Shown: piece by piece, positions 1-6,043 of the stretch
Numbering within the stretch: the first letter of the stretch is position 1
How the letters are laid out: the number at the start of each line of letters is the position of its first letter
Source: Rhodocyclales bacterium
Lineage (GTDB): Bacteria > Pseudomonadota > Gammaproteobacteria > Burkholderiales > Rhodocyclaceae
DNA length: 7,148 nt
Reading direction: 5' to 3'
Assembly: GCA_021413665.1 (NCBI GenBank)
Contig: JAIOPW010000284.1
Location: 1 to 7,148, forward strand
Made by a program: the position numbers and the translations under genes
The notes under the pieces: model-generated
Databases searched by the model: none
The model's input: only the letters and a program-made list of their open reading frames with translations
What the model was told of the DNA's origin: nothing

Positions 1-1
1 G

Positions 2-940
2 ATCGACACCTTGCAGCTCAATCTCGGCTATCGCTGCAACCAGAGCTGCGTGCATTGCCACGTCAACGCCGGGCCGTCGCGAACGGAAGAGATGACGACC
101 GAAACCATCGACGCCGTGCTCGACTTTCTCGCCGGCAACCCGGAAATCAATTGCCTCGACCTGACCGGCGGCGCACCCGAACTCAATCCGCAGTTTCGTC
201 GCCTCGTGGTCGCCGCGCGCGCCCGCGGCCTGCGCGTGATCGACCGCTGCAACCTGACCATCCTCGAAGAGCCGGGCCACGAAGACCTGGCGGCGTTCCT
301 CGCCGGCCACCGGGTCGAGCTCGTTGCTTCGCTGCCTTGCTACCTTGAAGAAAACGTCGACCGACAGCGCGGCAAGGGCGTGTTCGAGGCCAGCCTGCGC
401 GCGCTGCATCGACTCAACGCGCTGGGCTACGGCACACCCGGCGGCGGGCTCGACCTGAGTCTCGTCTACAACCCCCAGGGTCCCAGCCTGCCGCCGCCAC
501 AGGGACCACTGGAAGCAGCCTACAGGCAGCACCTGGAATTCAACCATGGCGTCGTGTTCACCCGCCTCTACACCCTGGCCAACATGCCGATCCAGCGCTT
601 CGGCAGCCTGTTGATTTCGCGCGGCGAGTTCAATGCCTACCTCGACACGCTGCGCGCCGCCCACCACGCCGACAACCTGGAGCAGGTGATGTGCCGCAGG
701 CTGGTCAGCGTCGACTGGCAAGGTTATCTCTACGACTGCGACTTCAACCAGCAGTTGGGCCTGGCCCTGACCGACGCGGCGGGCCGCCGCCTGCACATAA
801 GCACCGCCAGCGCGTCACGGCTCGACGCAATTCCGATCCGGGTCGCCGAACACTGCTACGGCTGCACCGCGGGACAGGGCTCAAGCTGTGGCGGCGCCCT
901 CGGCGTCGAAACCGCGCCGGCGCCGAACTGCCCAAAATAG
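2..940 (+). CDS. arsS: Arsenosugar biosynthesis radical SAM protein ArsS, 5' end missing
   Basis: The reading frame is open to the left edge (Ile-Asp-Thr before the first possible TTG at 11), so the true start lies upstream; 312 residues are visible. The radical SAM cluster motif CNQSCVHC has its three cysteines at codons 35, 47 and 56, followed by HVNAGP and the SAM-binding GGAPELNP stretch (about bases 170-190). The C-terminal half carries further cysteines (VMCRRL, YDCDF) and ends with HCYGCTAGQGSSCGGA, the Cys-rich tail of the TIGR04167 radical SAM/Cys-rich family. From family knowledge, ArsS transfers a 5'-deoxyadenosyl group from SAM to dimethylarsenite after ArsM methylation, giving the precursor of arsenosugars; it is cytosolic. 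The residue before the tail's GG is a normal TGT Cys codon, not Sec. The two transferases near 5345-6638 fit the same pathway. Its stop lies 3 nt from the stop of the opposing Cys-rich gene. Confidence 0.9.
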   Translation: MDTLQLNLGYRCNQSCVHCHVNAGPSRTEEMTTETIDAVLDFLAGNPEINCLDLTGGAPELNPQFRRLVVAARARGLRVIDRCNLTILEEPGHEDLAAFLAGHRVELVASLPCYLEENVDRQRGKGVFEASLRALHRLNALGYGTPGGGLDLSLVYNPQGPSLPPPQGPLEAAYRQHLEFNHGVVFTRLYTLANMPIQRFGSLLISRGEFNAYLDTLRAAHHADNLEQVMCRRLVSVDWQGYLYDCDFNQQLGLALTDAAGRRLHISTASASRLDAIPIRVAEHCYGCTAGQGSSCGGALGVETAPAPNCPK

Positions 941-943
941 GCG

Positions 944-1156
944 TCAGGCCGGGGCAAGCGCCAGCCGGGCCTTGAGGCAGGCCGGACAGAGGCAGTTCGC
1001 CGCCGCGGCGGGATCGGAAGTCGCCGGGAGCGAAAGCAGGGGCGGCAAGCTCGCGCACCAGCACTCGGCATCGCCGGCCTCCATGCCGCAGCGAAACGGC
1101 GCCCCGCATTGCGCGCAGGCGCCGGTGGCGGTTGCGCTGCCCGCCGCCGGCTTCAC
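944..1156 (-). CDS. Small cysteine-rich CWC family protein
   Basis: This 70-residue protein starts at a GTG (1156-1154) whose bases overlap the TGA of the upstream zinc-finger gene in a GTGA arrangement, typical of translational coupling. Eight cysteines fall in the CWC-family pattern: CAQC at 14-17, Cys23, the signature Cys-Trp-Cys at 32-34, and CLCPAC at 55-60. This suggests binding of one or two metal ions, probably zinc. The family function is unknown, and I assign none. A longer reading of the frame reaches an ATG at 1372, but it would run across the whole zinc-finger gene and add low-complexity Arg/Ala sequence, so the GTG start is preferred. It is the third gene of the sigma-factor operon and ends tail to tail with arsS. 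No signal peptide or membrane segment is visible. The family call is fairly sure; the start is moderately sure. Confidence 0.82.
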   Translation of the reverse strand: MKPAAGSATATGACAQCGAPFRCGMEAGDAECWCASLPPLLSLPATSDPAAAANCLCPACLKARLALAPA

Positions 1157-1335
1157 GGCGTGCCGCCGCTGCCGAAGCGGCGACAGGCGGCGCGCAACAC
1201 GCTCATCTGTTGGCGATAGTTGGTGCAGGCGGCGCAGATCAGGACATGCAGGCGCAGGCCGACGCGCTCGCGCAGGGTCAGCGGGCGATCCTGCTCCTGC
1301 GACATCAGCTCCGTCGCCTCCCTGCAACTCAGCAT
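1153..1335 (-). CDS. HC2 zinc-finger protein, probable anti-sigma partner
   Basis: This is a 60-residue protein with Cys4 (MLSC) and the H-x3-C-x2-C cluster at His30, Cys34 and Cys37, which is the zinc-binding signature of the zf-HC2 / ZAS-like fold. Such proteins encoded next to ECF sigma factors commonly bind and restrain them; here that role is inferred. Unlike most anti-sigma factors it has no membrane segment or sensor domain, so any signal would be sensed in the cytosol, possibly through its cysteines (a further Cys lies at 51). The ATG at 1335 overlaps the sigma stop (ATGCTGA, 7 nt) and is preceded by a GGGGAG Shine-Dalgarno sequence at 1347-1342 with a 6-nt spacer. This supports it over the in-frame ATG at 1362, which would add nine residues and lacks such a site. 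Confidence 0.87.
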   Translation of the reverse strand: MLSCREATELMSQEQDRPLTLRERVGLRLHVLICAACTNYRQQMSVLRAACRRFGSGGTP

Positions 1336-1916
1336 CCCGGGCTCCCCGCGCCGACAAACCATTTTGTTTCAAGACAGGTGCGCAGGCCCATTCGGGCGCG
1401 GTGCAGCACCACCCAGCAATTGGACGTGCTGATGCCCGTTTCCTTACATATTTCGTCGGTGTCGAAGCCGAGGAATTCCCGCATCATGAACACGCGCGCG
1501 GTTTTTGCCGGCAAATGATCGAGGCAGGCCTCGAACACGGCCCAGAATTGCCGCTGCTCGAAGGAAGCATCGGGGTCGGCCCAGCGCGCGGGCGCGGCGT
1601 CCCGCTGCCAGTGGCCACCCCGTTCAAACAGCGTTTCGGTCAGTCCGTCGTCGCCGTCCTCGTCATCGGCCAGCGAGGACGCGGTGATCTCCCGGTTCTG
1701 GCTGCGAATGATGTCGATGATCTTGTGGCGCAGGATGGAGATCAGCCATGTCTTGTAGGATGAACGATTCTCGAAGCGGTGGCTGCCCTGCAGCGCAGCC
1801 AGCAGGGTTTCCTGCACGGCGTCCTCGGCGGCGCTCGCGTCGCGCAGTTGCAGGCGTGCGAAGCGCAGCAGATCGGGGCGAAGCGCGTTAAGCTCGGTTT
1901 GGCGGTCCGGGTCCAT
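1329..1916 (-). CDS. ECF-like RNA polymerase sigma factor (TIGR02943-like)
   Basis: The 195-residue protein has the two-domain build of group 4 sigma factors. Sigma region 2 covers about residues 12-75, with EDAVQET in region 2.2 and the Tyr/Trp-rich KTWLISILRHKIIDIIR stretch recognising the -10 element. An acidic linker follows (about 83-120, DDEDGDD). Sigma region 4 covers about 125-185, with a helix-turn-helix around DEICKETGISTSNCWVVLHRAR that would contact the -35. The HWQRD...ARWADPD segment in the linker resembles the TIGR02943 branch of sigma-70 factors. All five cysteines (131, 157, 167, 181, 195) lie in the region 4 half; several are usual for this branch as I remember it. It heads an operon with the overlapping HC2 and CWC genes and is divergent from msrB, making msrBA a likely target. 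No strong ribosome binding site precedes the ATG at 1916. Confidence 0.95.
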   Translation of the reverse strand: MDPDRQTELNALRPDLLRFARLQLRDASAAEDAVQETLLAALQGSHRFENRSSYKTWLISILRHKIIDIIRSQNREITASSLADDEDGDDGLTETLFERGGHWQRDAAPARWADPDASFEQRQFWAVFEACLDHLPAKTARVFMMREFLGFDTDEICKETGISTSNCWVVLHRARMGLRTCLETKWFVGAGSPGC

Positions 1917-1948
1917 GAAAATCGCTGTTGAGACGGCTGGGCCTCATT

Positions 1949-1978
1949 TTGACGCAAGACGGGAAACTTCGGTAAACA
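1949..1978 (+). promoter_or_regulatory. Possible housekeeping promoter for msrB operon
   Basis: TTGACG at 1949-1954 matches the sigma-70 -35 box at five of six positions. With an 18-nt spacer it is followed by TAAACA at 1973-1978, only three of six against TATAAT. Transcription would start about 80 nt before the msrB ATG. The weak -10 makes this a guess; an activator-dependent or ECF promoter in the same stretch is equally possible. Confidence 0.25.
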
Positions 1979-2035
1979 GTGCCGGAGTGTAAGGAAGCGG
2001 AACTTCGCCAGACCAAGATGCACGAAATGAAGCCA

Positions 2036-2048
2036 CCGGCGCCGCCGG
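2036..2048 (+). other. Short GC hairpin in the msrB leader
   Basis: CCGGC at 2036-2040 pairs perfectly with GCCGG at 2044-2048 around a 3-nt GCC loop. It lies 10 nt before the msrB Shine-Dalgarno sequence (AGGAG, 2059-2063) and partly overlaps the GAAGTTTC element. It could modulate translation initiation or simply be chance in GC-rich DNA. Confidence 0.3.
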
Positions 2049-2068
2049 AAGTTTCGCGAGGAGAAGAC

Positions 2069-2569
2069 ATGAATCGCCGCCACTGGATATTCCGCATCAC
2101 CGGCCTGATCACCGCATCCGCGCTGCTTCCCGCTCGCGCCGACGCGGCGGGCAAGTTTCCGCTGTCGAAGACCAGGCCCGAATGGAAGGCGATACTTGCG
2201 CCGGACGCCTACCGCGTCCTGTTCGAGGATGGCACCGAGGCTGCCGGCAGCAGCGCCTTGAATGCCGAAAAGCGCGCCGGTACCTTCATTTGCGCGGCCT
2301 GCAACCAGCCGCTGTTCGACAGCGCCCACAAGTATGAAAGCGGCACCGGCTGGCCCAGCTTCTGGCAGTCGCTGGCGGGCGCGCTGGGCACGACGACGGA
2401 CTTCAAGCTGATCTACCCGCGCACCGAGTACCACTGTTCGCGCTGCAGCGGCCACCAGGGCCACGTCTTCAACGACGGCCCGAAACCGACGGGCAAGCGC
2501 TATTGCAACAACGGCGTTGCCCTCAAGTTCGTCGCGCAGGGCGAAGCTCCGCCGGCACTGAGGACATGA
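2069..2569 (+). CDS. msrB: Exported peptide-methionine (R)-S-oxide reductase MsrB
   Basis: MsrB reduces the R form of methionine sulfoxide in proteins. The 166-residue product has the complete MsrB fold. Zinc-binding pairs are Cys75/Cys78 (CAAC) and Cys123/Cys126 (CSRC), the substrate motif SGTGWPSF is at 91-98, GHVFNDGP is at 131-138, and the catalytic cysteine is Cys146 in RYCNNG. Those five are the only cysteines, so the usual internal resolving cysteine is absent and recycling would need an external thiol or sulfenic-acid chemistry. The N-terminus (MNRRHWIFRITGLITASALL, then an ADA-A cleavage-like site near 25) is a signal peptide with a twin-arginine-like start, placing the enzyme in the periplasm. 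The ATG at 2069 has AGGAG 5 nt upstream; in-frame ATGs upstream (1979, 2018, 2027) lack such a site and would bury the signal peptide. It overlaps or nearly abuts msrA. Confidence 0.96.
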   Translation: MNRRHWIFRITGLITASALLPARADAAGKFPLSKTRPEWKAILAPDAYRVLFEDGTEAAGSSALNAEKRAGTFICAACNQPLFDSAHKYESGTGWPSFWQSLAGALGTTTDFKLIYPRTEYHCSRCSGHQGHVFNDGPKPTGKRYCNNGVALKFVAQGEAPPALRT

Positions 2570-2571
2570 CC

Positions 2572-3186
2572 ATGCGAACCCGATCCTCGCCGTTCATTTT
2601 CCTCGCCTTCCTGGCGGGCGCCGTCCATGCCGACGCACCGGCCGCACCGGCTGTCGTGCCGGCCGGCGGCGCCACCGCGATTTTTGCCGGCGGCTGTTTC
2701 TGGTGCATCGAAAAGGACTTCGAGAAGCTACCGGGCGTGATCGAGGTGGAGTCCGGCTATACCGCCGGCAGGACCACCACCCCGAGTTACGAGCAAGTCA
2801 GTTCGGGCAGCACCGGGCACACCGAAGCCGTGCGCGTGATCTATGACCCGGCAAAGGTCAGCTACCCGCAACTGGTTGACTATTTCTGGCGTCACATCGA
2901 CCCCACGGTCAAGGACCGCCAGTTCTGCGATGTCGGTACCCAGTACCGCAGCGGCATCTACTGGGCAAACGAGGCGGAGCGCAAGGTTGCCGAGGCCAGC
3001 CGCGACGCGTTGATCAAGAGCGGCAGGTTCAAGACCATCCACACGGAACTCGCGCCGGCCTCGCCCTTCTGGCTGGCCGAGACCTATCATCAGGACTACT
3101 ACAAGAAGAACCCGATCCGCTACAACTACTATCGCAAGAGCTGCGGCCGGGACGCGCGGGTGGAAGAAGTCTGGAGCGGCAAATGA
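2572..3186 (+). CDS. msrA: Exported peptide-methionine (S)-S-oxide reductase MsrA
   Basis: MsrA reduces the S form of methionine sulfoxide and complements MsrB. The 204-residue product has GCFWC at 41-45 with catalytic Cys42, followed by SGYTAG, the GSTGHTEAVRV stretch and HIDPT. RQFCDVGTQYRS replaces the more common RQG-D form, marking the 'FC' subtype. Cys191 in the KSCGRD tail is the likely resolving cysteine. The N-terminus has an arginine-rich start, a hydrophobic core (PFIFLAFLAGAV) and an Ala-x-Ala site near 20-22, a standard signal peptide for periplasmic delivery. Two starts compete: the ATG at 2566 overlaps the msrB stop as ATGA but has its GAGG only 2 nt away, while the ATG at 2572 has the same GAGG at 8 nt. 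I prefer 2572; the difference is two residues. It is co-transcribed with msrB in all likelihood. Confidence 0.96.
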   Translation: MRTRSSPFIFLAFLAGAVHADAPAAPAVVPAGGATAIFAGGCFWCIEKDFEKLPGVIEVESGYTAGRTTTPSYEQVSSGSTGHTEAVRVIYDPAKVSYPQLVDYFWRHIDPTVKDRQFCDVGTQYRSGIYWANEAERKVAEASRDALIKSGRFKTIHTELAPASPFWLAETYHQDYYKKNPIRYNYYRKSCGRDARVEEVWSGK

Positions 3187-3199
3187 GTTTCCGTCACGC

Positions 3200-5344
3200 A
3201 TGACGCGCCGACGCCTGATACTGCTCGTCGCCCTGCTCGCCGCCGTCACGGCGTTCATCGTCCTCGACCTGGGGCGCTACCTCGGCCTCGACTACATGAA
3301 GACCCAGCAGGCGGCGCTGGAACAATGGCGCGCGGGACAGCCCCTGCTCGCGGCACTGCTGTTCTTCCTCATCTACGTCGCTGTCACCGGCCTGTCGCTG
3401 CCTGGTGCAGCAGTGATGACGCTCGCGGCCGGGGCGATCTTCGGCCTGCTGTGGGGCACGGTGCTGGCCTCCTTCGCCTCCAGCATCGGCGCCACGCTGG
3501 CCTTCCTCGCTTCGCGCTTCCTGCTGCGCGACTGGGTGCAAAGCCGTTTCGGCCAACGCCTGCGCGCGATCAACGAGGGCGTCGGCAAGGAGGGCGGCTT
3601 CTACCTCTTCACCCTGCGCCTGGTGCCGGTTTTTCCCTTCTTCATGATCAACCTGCTGATGGGCCTGACACCAATGCGCAGCGCGACCTTCTACTGGGTC
3701 AGCCAGGTCGGCATGCTGGCCGGGACGCTGGTGTACGTGAATGCCGGCACGCAACTGGCCGGAATCGAAAACCTGCGCGGCATCCTCTCGCCGGGCCTGA
3801 TCGCGTCCTTCGCGCTGCTCGGCATCTTCCCGCTGATCGCCAAGAAAATCGTGGACGGCATCAAGGCGCGCAAGATCCATGCGCGCTGGACCCGGCCGGC
3901 GCGCTTCGACCGCAACCTCATTGTCATCGGCGGCGGCAGCGCCGGACTGGTGACGGCCTACATCGCGGCCGCGGTGAAGGCGAAAGTTACGCTGATCGAA
4001 AAGCACAAGCTCGGCGGCGACTGCCTCAACACCGGCTGCGTACCTTCCAAGGCGCTGATCCGCACGGCGAAGTTCCTGTCACATGTTTCCCGGGCCAGGG
4101 AGCTGGGTTGCCGTAGCGCCAGCGCCGACTTTTCATTTGCCGAGGTAATGGAGCGGGTACAGCACGTGATCCGCCAGGTCGAACCGCACGATTCCGTCGA
4201 ACGTTACACGGGGCTGGGCGTCGACGTGGTCGAGGGCAGCGCGAAAATCGTCTCGCCCTGGGAAGTCGAAGTCACGCGCCGCGACGGCACCACGACAAGG
4301 CTCAGCACGCGCAGCATCGTCATCGCCGCCGGCGCACGGCCCTTCGTACCGCCGATTCCCGGCATCGAGGAGGTCGGCTACCTGACCTCGGACAATGTCT
4401 GGAACCTGCGCGAACTGCCCAAACGTCTGGTAGTACTCGGCGGCGGACCGATCGGCTGCGAGCTGACGCAGGCCTTCGCCCGCTTCGGTTCGAAAGTAAC
4501 TCAAGTCGAAATGCTGCCGCGACTGATGATCCGCGAGGACCCGGAAGTCTCCGACCTGGTCGTGCAGCGCTTCCGCGCCGAGGGCATCGCCGTGCTGCTG
4601 AACCACAAGGCCAAGGCATTCGTCGTCGAGAACGGCGAGAAGACCCTGGTCGCAGAGCACGAAGGACGCGAAGTGCGCATCCCCTTCGACGCGGTACTGG
4701 TCGCCGTCGGCCGCGTCGCCAACCTCAAGGGCTACGGACTGGAGGAGATCGGCGTCGCCACCGGCCGCACCGTCGACACCAACGAATTCCTGCAAACCAG
4801 TTACCCGAACATCTACGCCGCCGGCGACGTCGCCGGTCCTTACCAGTTCACCCACACCGCCGCGCACCAGGCCTGGTATGCGGCGGTCAATGCGCTGTTC
4901 GATCCGTACCGCAAGTTCAGGGCCGACTACTCGGTGATCCCCTGGGCCACCTTCGTCGAACCGGAGGTGGCGCGCGTCGGCCTCAACGAGCAGGAGGCAC
5001 AGGAGCAAGGCATCGCCCACGAGGTGAGCCGCTACGACATCGACGACCTCGACCGGGCGATCGCCGACAGCGAGGCGCATGGCTTCATCAAGGTGCTGAC
5101 GGTGCCGGGCAAGGATCGCATCCTTGGCGTCACCATCGTCGGCGAACACGCCGGCGACCTGATCGCCGAATATGTGCTGGCGATGAAGCATGGCATCGGC
5201 CTCAACAAGATCCTCGGCACCATCCACATCTACCCGACCCTGGCCGAAGCCAACAAGTACGTCGCCGGCGTCTGGAAGAAAGCCCATGCACCGCAACGAC
5301 TGCTGGCCTGGGTGGAACGATTCCACGCCTGGCGACGGGGATAG
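3200..5344 (+). CDS. TVP38/TMEM64 membrane domain fused to FAD-dependent disulfide oxidoreductase
   Basis: This 714-residue fusion has an N-terminal membrane part (about 5-220) of the TVP38/TMEM64, SNARE-associated/DedA-like family, with hydrophobic spans near 6-24, 48-64, 68-105, 134-156, 166-184 and 198-216. A complete class I pyridine nucleotide-disulfide oxidoreductase follows. It has the FAD-binding GGGSAG at 244-249, a redox-active Cys275-LNTG-Cys280 pair in GGDCLNTGCVPSKAL, the NAD(P)-binding GGGPIG at 414-419, the second FAD motif AAGDV at 540-544, and a dimerisation domain from about 575. The flavoprotein half should be cytosolic. Where lipoamide dehydrogenase has its catalytic His (HxHPT), this protein reads HIYPT (676-680), as in mercuric reductase-like relatives. 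It lacks the N-terminal HMA domain and C-terminal Cys pair of true MerA, so mercury reduction is not supported; its substrate is unknown. The start lies 13 nt after msrA, with no clear ribosome binding site. Confidence 0.93.
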   Translation: MTRRRLILLVALLAAVTAFIVLDLGRYLGLDYMKTQQAALEQWRAGQPLLAALLFFLIYVAVTGLSLPGAAVMTLAAGAIFGLLWGTVLASFASSIGATLAFLASRFLLRDWVQSRFGQRLRAINEGVGKEGGFYLFTLRLVPVFPFFMINLLMGLTPMRSATFYWVSQVGMLAGTLVYVNAGTQLAGIENLRGILSPGLIASFALLGIFPLIAKKIVDGIKARKIHARWTRPARFDRNLIVIGGGSAGLVTAYIAAAVKAKVTLIEKHKLGGDCLNTGCVPSKALIRTAKFLSHVSRARELGCRSASADFSFAEVMERVQHVIRQVEPHDSVERYTGLGVDVVEGSAKIVSPWEVEVTRRDGTTTRLSTRSIVIAAGARPFVPPIPGIEEVGYLTSDNVWNLRELPKRLVVLGGGPIGCELTQAFARFGSKVTQVEMLPRLMIREDPEVSDLVVQRFRAEGIAVLLNHKAKAFVVENGEKTLVAEHEGREVRIPFDAVLVAVGRVANLKGYGLEEIGVATGRTVDTNEFLQTSYPNIYAAGDVAGPYQFTHTAAHQAWYAAVNALFDPYRKFRADYSVIPWATFVEPEVARVGLNEQEAQEQGIAHEVSRYDIDDLDRAIADSEAHGFIKVLTVPGKDRILGVTIVGEHAGDLIAEYVLAMKHGIGLNKILGTIHIYPTLAEANKYVAGVWKKAHAPQRLLAWVERFHAWRRG

Positions 5345-6043
5345 ATGGGCGGGTCCGATCTGTCCATCGTCATGCCGGTGCTCGATGAAGCGCCGCAGCT
5401 GGCCCACCGTTTGCGGGCCCTGCAGGCGCTGCGTGCGCAAGGTGTGGAACTGGTCGTCGCCGATGGCGGCAGCACCGACGATACGGCACGTCTGGCGGCG
5501 GGACTGGCCGATTGCGTGCTTGTCGCGCCGCGCGGCCGCGCCGCGCAGATGAACGCCGGCGCGGGCGCCAGCCGGGGCCGCGTTCTGCTCTTCCTCCACG
5601 CCGACACCGTGCTGCCGGATACCGCGCCGCGGTCGGTGATGCGGGCAATCGACGACGGCGCCCTGTGGGGACGCTTCGACGTCCGCATCGATGGCGGCCA
5701 GCCGCTGCTGCGCGTGGTCGAAGCCATGATGAATCTGCGCTCGCGCCTGACCGGCATCGCCACCGGCGACCAGGCGATATTCGTGCGCCGTGACGTTTTC
5801 GACCACGCCGGACGCTATGCGGACATTGCGCTGATGGAGGATATCGCGCTGTGCACGGCGCTGAAGCGACTGGCGCCGCCCGCCTGCCTGCGCGACACCG
5901 TGCTCACCTCGGCTCGGCGCTGGGAAAGGCAGGGCGTGCTGCGCACCATCCTGCTCATGTGGTGGCTGCGCGCCGCCTTTTTTTTCGGCGCCGATCCGGC
6001 GCGCCTGGCCCGACGTTATGGCTACCTGCCGCGCGGCACCTGA
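5345..6043 (+). CDS. TIGR04283 family arsenosugar/rSAM-associated glycosyltransferase (GT2)
   Basis: This 232-residue GT-A fold enzyme is a small family 2 glycosyltransferase. The N-terminal strand LSIVMPVLDE and the nucleotide-binding VVADGGSTDDT (37-47) are typical. The DxD-like metal site is LHADT (84-88), and the acceptor/catalytic region contains GIATGDQAIFVRRD (137-150) and LMEDIAL (163-169). Length and motifs match the family once named 'transferase 2, rSAM/selenodomain-associated' and now linked to arsenosugar biosynthesis; the donor and acceptor are not known to me. The ATG follows the TAG of the upstream gene with no gap, and GGGG at 5337-5340 is a weak ribosome binding site. Near the C-terminus three Phe codons form a run of eight T at 5978-5985. 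It overlaps the next transferase gene by 26 nt, and the two proteins probably act in sequence or as a complex. Confidence 0.92.
   Translation: MGGSDLSIVMPVLDEAPQLAHRLRALQALRAQGVELVVADGGSTDDTARLAAGLADCVLVAPRGRAAQMNAGAGASRGRVLLFLHADTVLPDTAPRSVMRAIDDGALWGRFDVRIDGGQPLLRVVEAMMNLRSRLTGIATGDQAIFVRRDVFDHAGRYADIALMEDIALCTALKRLAPPACLRDTVLTSARRWERQGVLRTILLMWWLRAAFFFGADPARLARRYGYLPRGT
5978..5985 (+). repeat. Eight-T homopolymer inside the GT2 gene
   Basis: TTT TTT TTC codes for Phe212-214 and gives an uninterrupted run of eight T in otherwise GC-rich sequence. Runs of this length are prone to polymerase slippage. Loss of one T shifts reading into the frame of the next transferase, which is open from here to its own ATG at 6018 without a stop codon. 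Confidence 0.9.

Larger units (their letters stand above)
1917..2068. promoter_or_regulatory. Divergent control region between sigma factor and msrB
   Basis: This 152-nt gap separates the start codons of the divergent sigma-factor and msrB operons and must hold promoters for both. It contains GAAACTTC at 1963-1970, GGAACTTC at 1999-2006 and the inverted copy GAAGTTTC at 2048-2055. These resemble ECF-type -35 elements (consensus close to GGAACTT). The bases 16 nt downstream do not agree between copies (GTGTAA after the first, CGAAAT after the second), so a shared -10 cannot be claimed. That the region is regulatory is secure from the gene layout; the motif reading is tentative. Confidence 0.6.

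Noticed and set aside
11..13. TTG as the start of the radical SAM gene
   Set aside because: The frame is open upstream to the window edge, and family members have residues before the LQLNLGYRCN stretch, so the gene is simply cut.
946..972. Intrinsic terminator between arsS and the CWC gene
   Set aside because: AGGCC and GGCCT can pair over 5 bp, but the loop is 17 nt and no T run follows on either strand.
944..1372. 142-residue form of the CWC gene starting at 1372
   Set aside because: The extra N-terminal part overlaps the whole zinc-finger gene and has the Arg/Ala/Pro-rich look of a shadow frame; the GTG at 1156 coupled to the upstream stop is more economical.
888..1763. 291-residue open frame on the plus strand opposite the sigma operon
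   Set aside because: It has no recognisable domain, and the opposite strand carries three well-supported genes.
3200..5344. True mercuric reductase MerA
   Set aside because: There is no HMA domain, no C-terminal Cys pair, and no mer genes nearby; the N-terminus is a TVP38 membrane domain.
5345..6043. SenB-type selenosugar synthase
   Set aside because: The motifs match the small TIGR04283 GT2 family; no SenA-like sulfoxide-synthase-type gene is in the window to support a selenoneine pathway.
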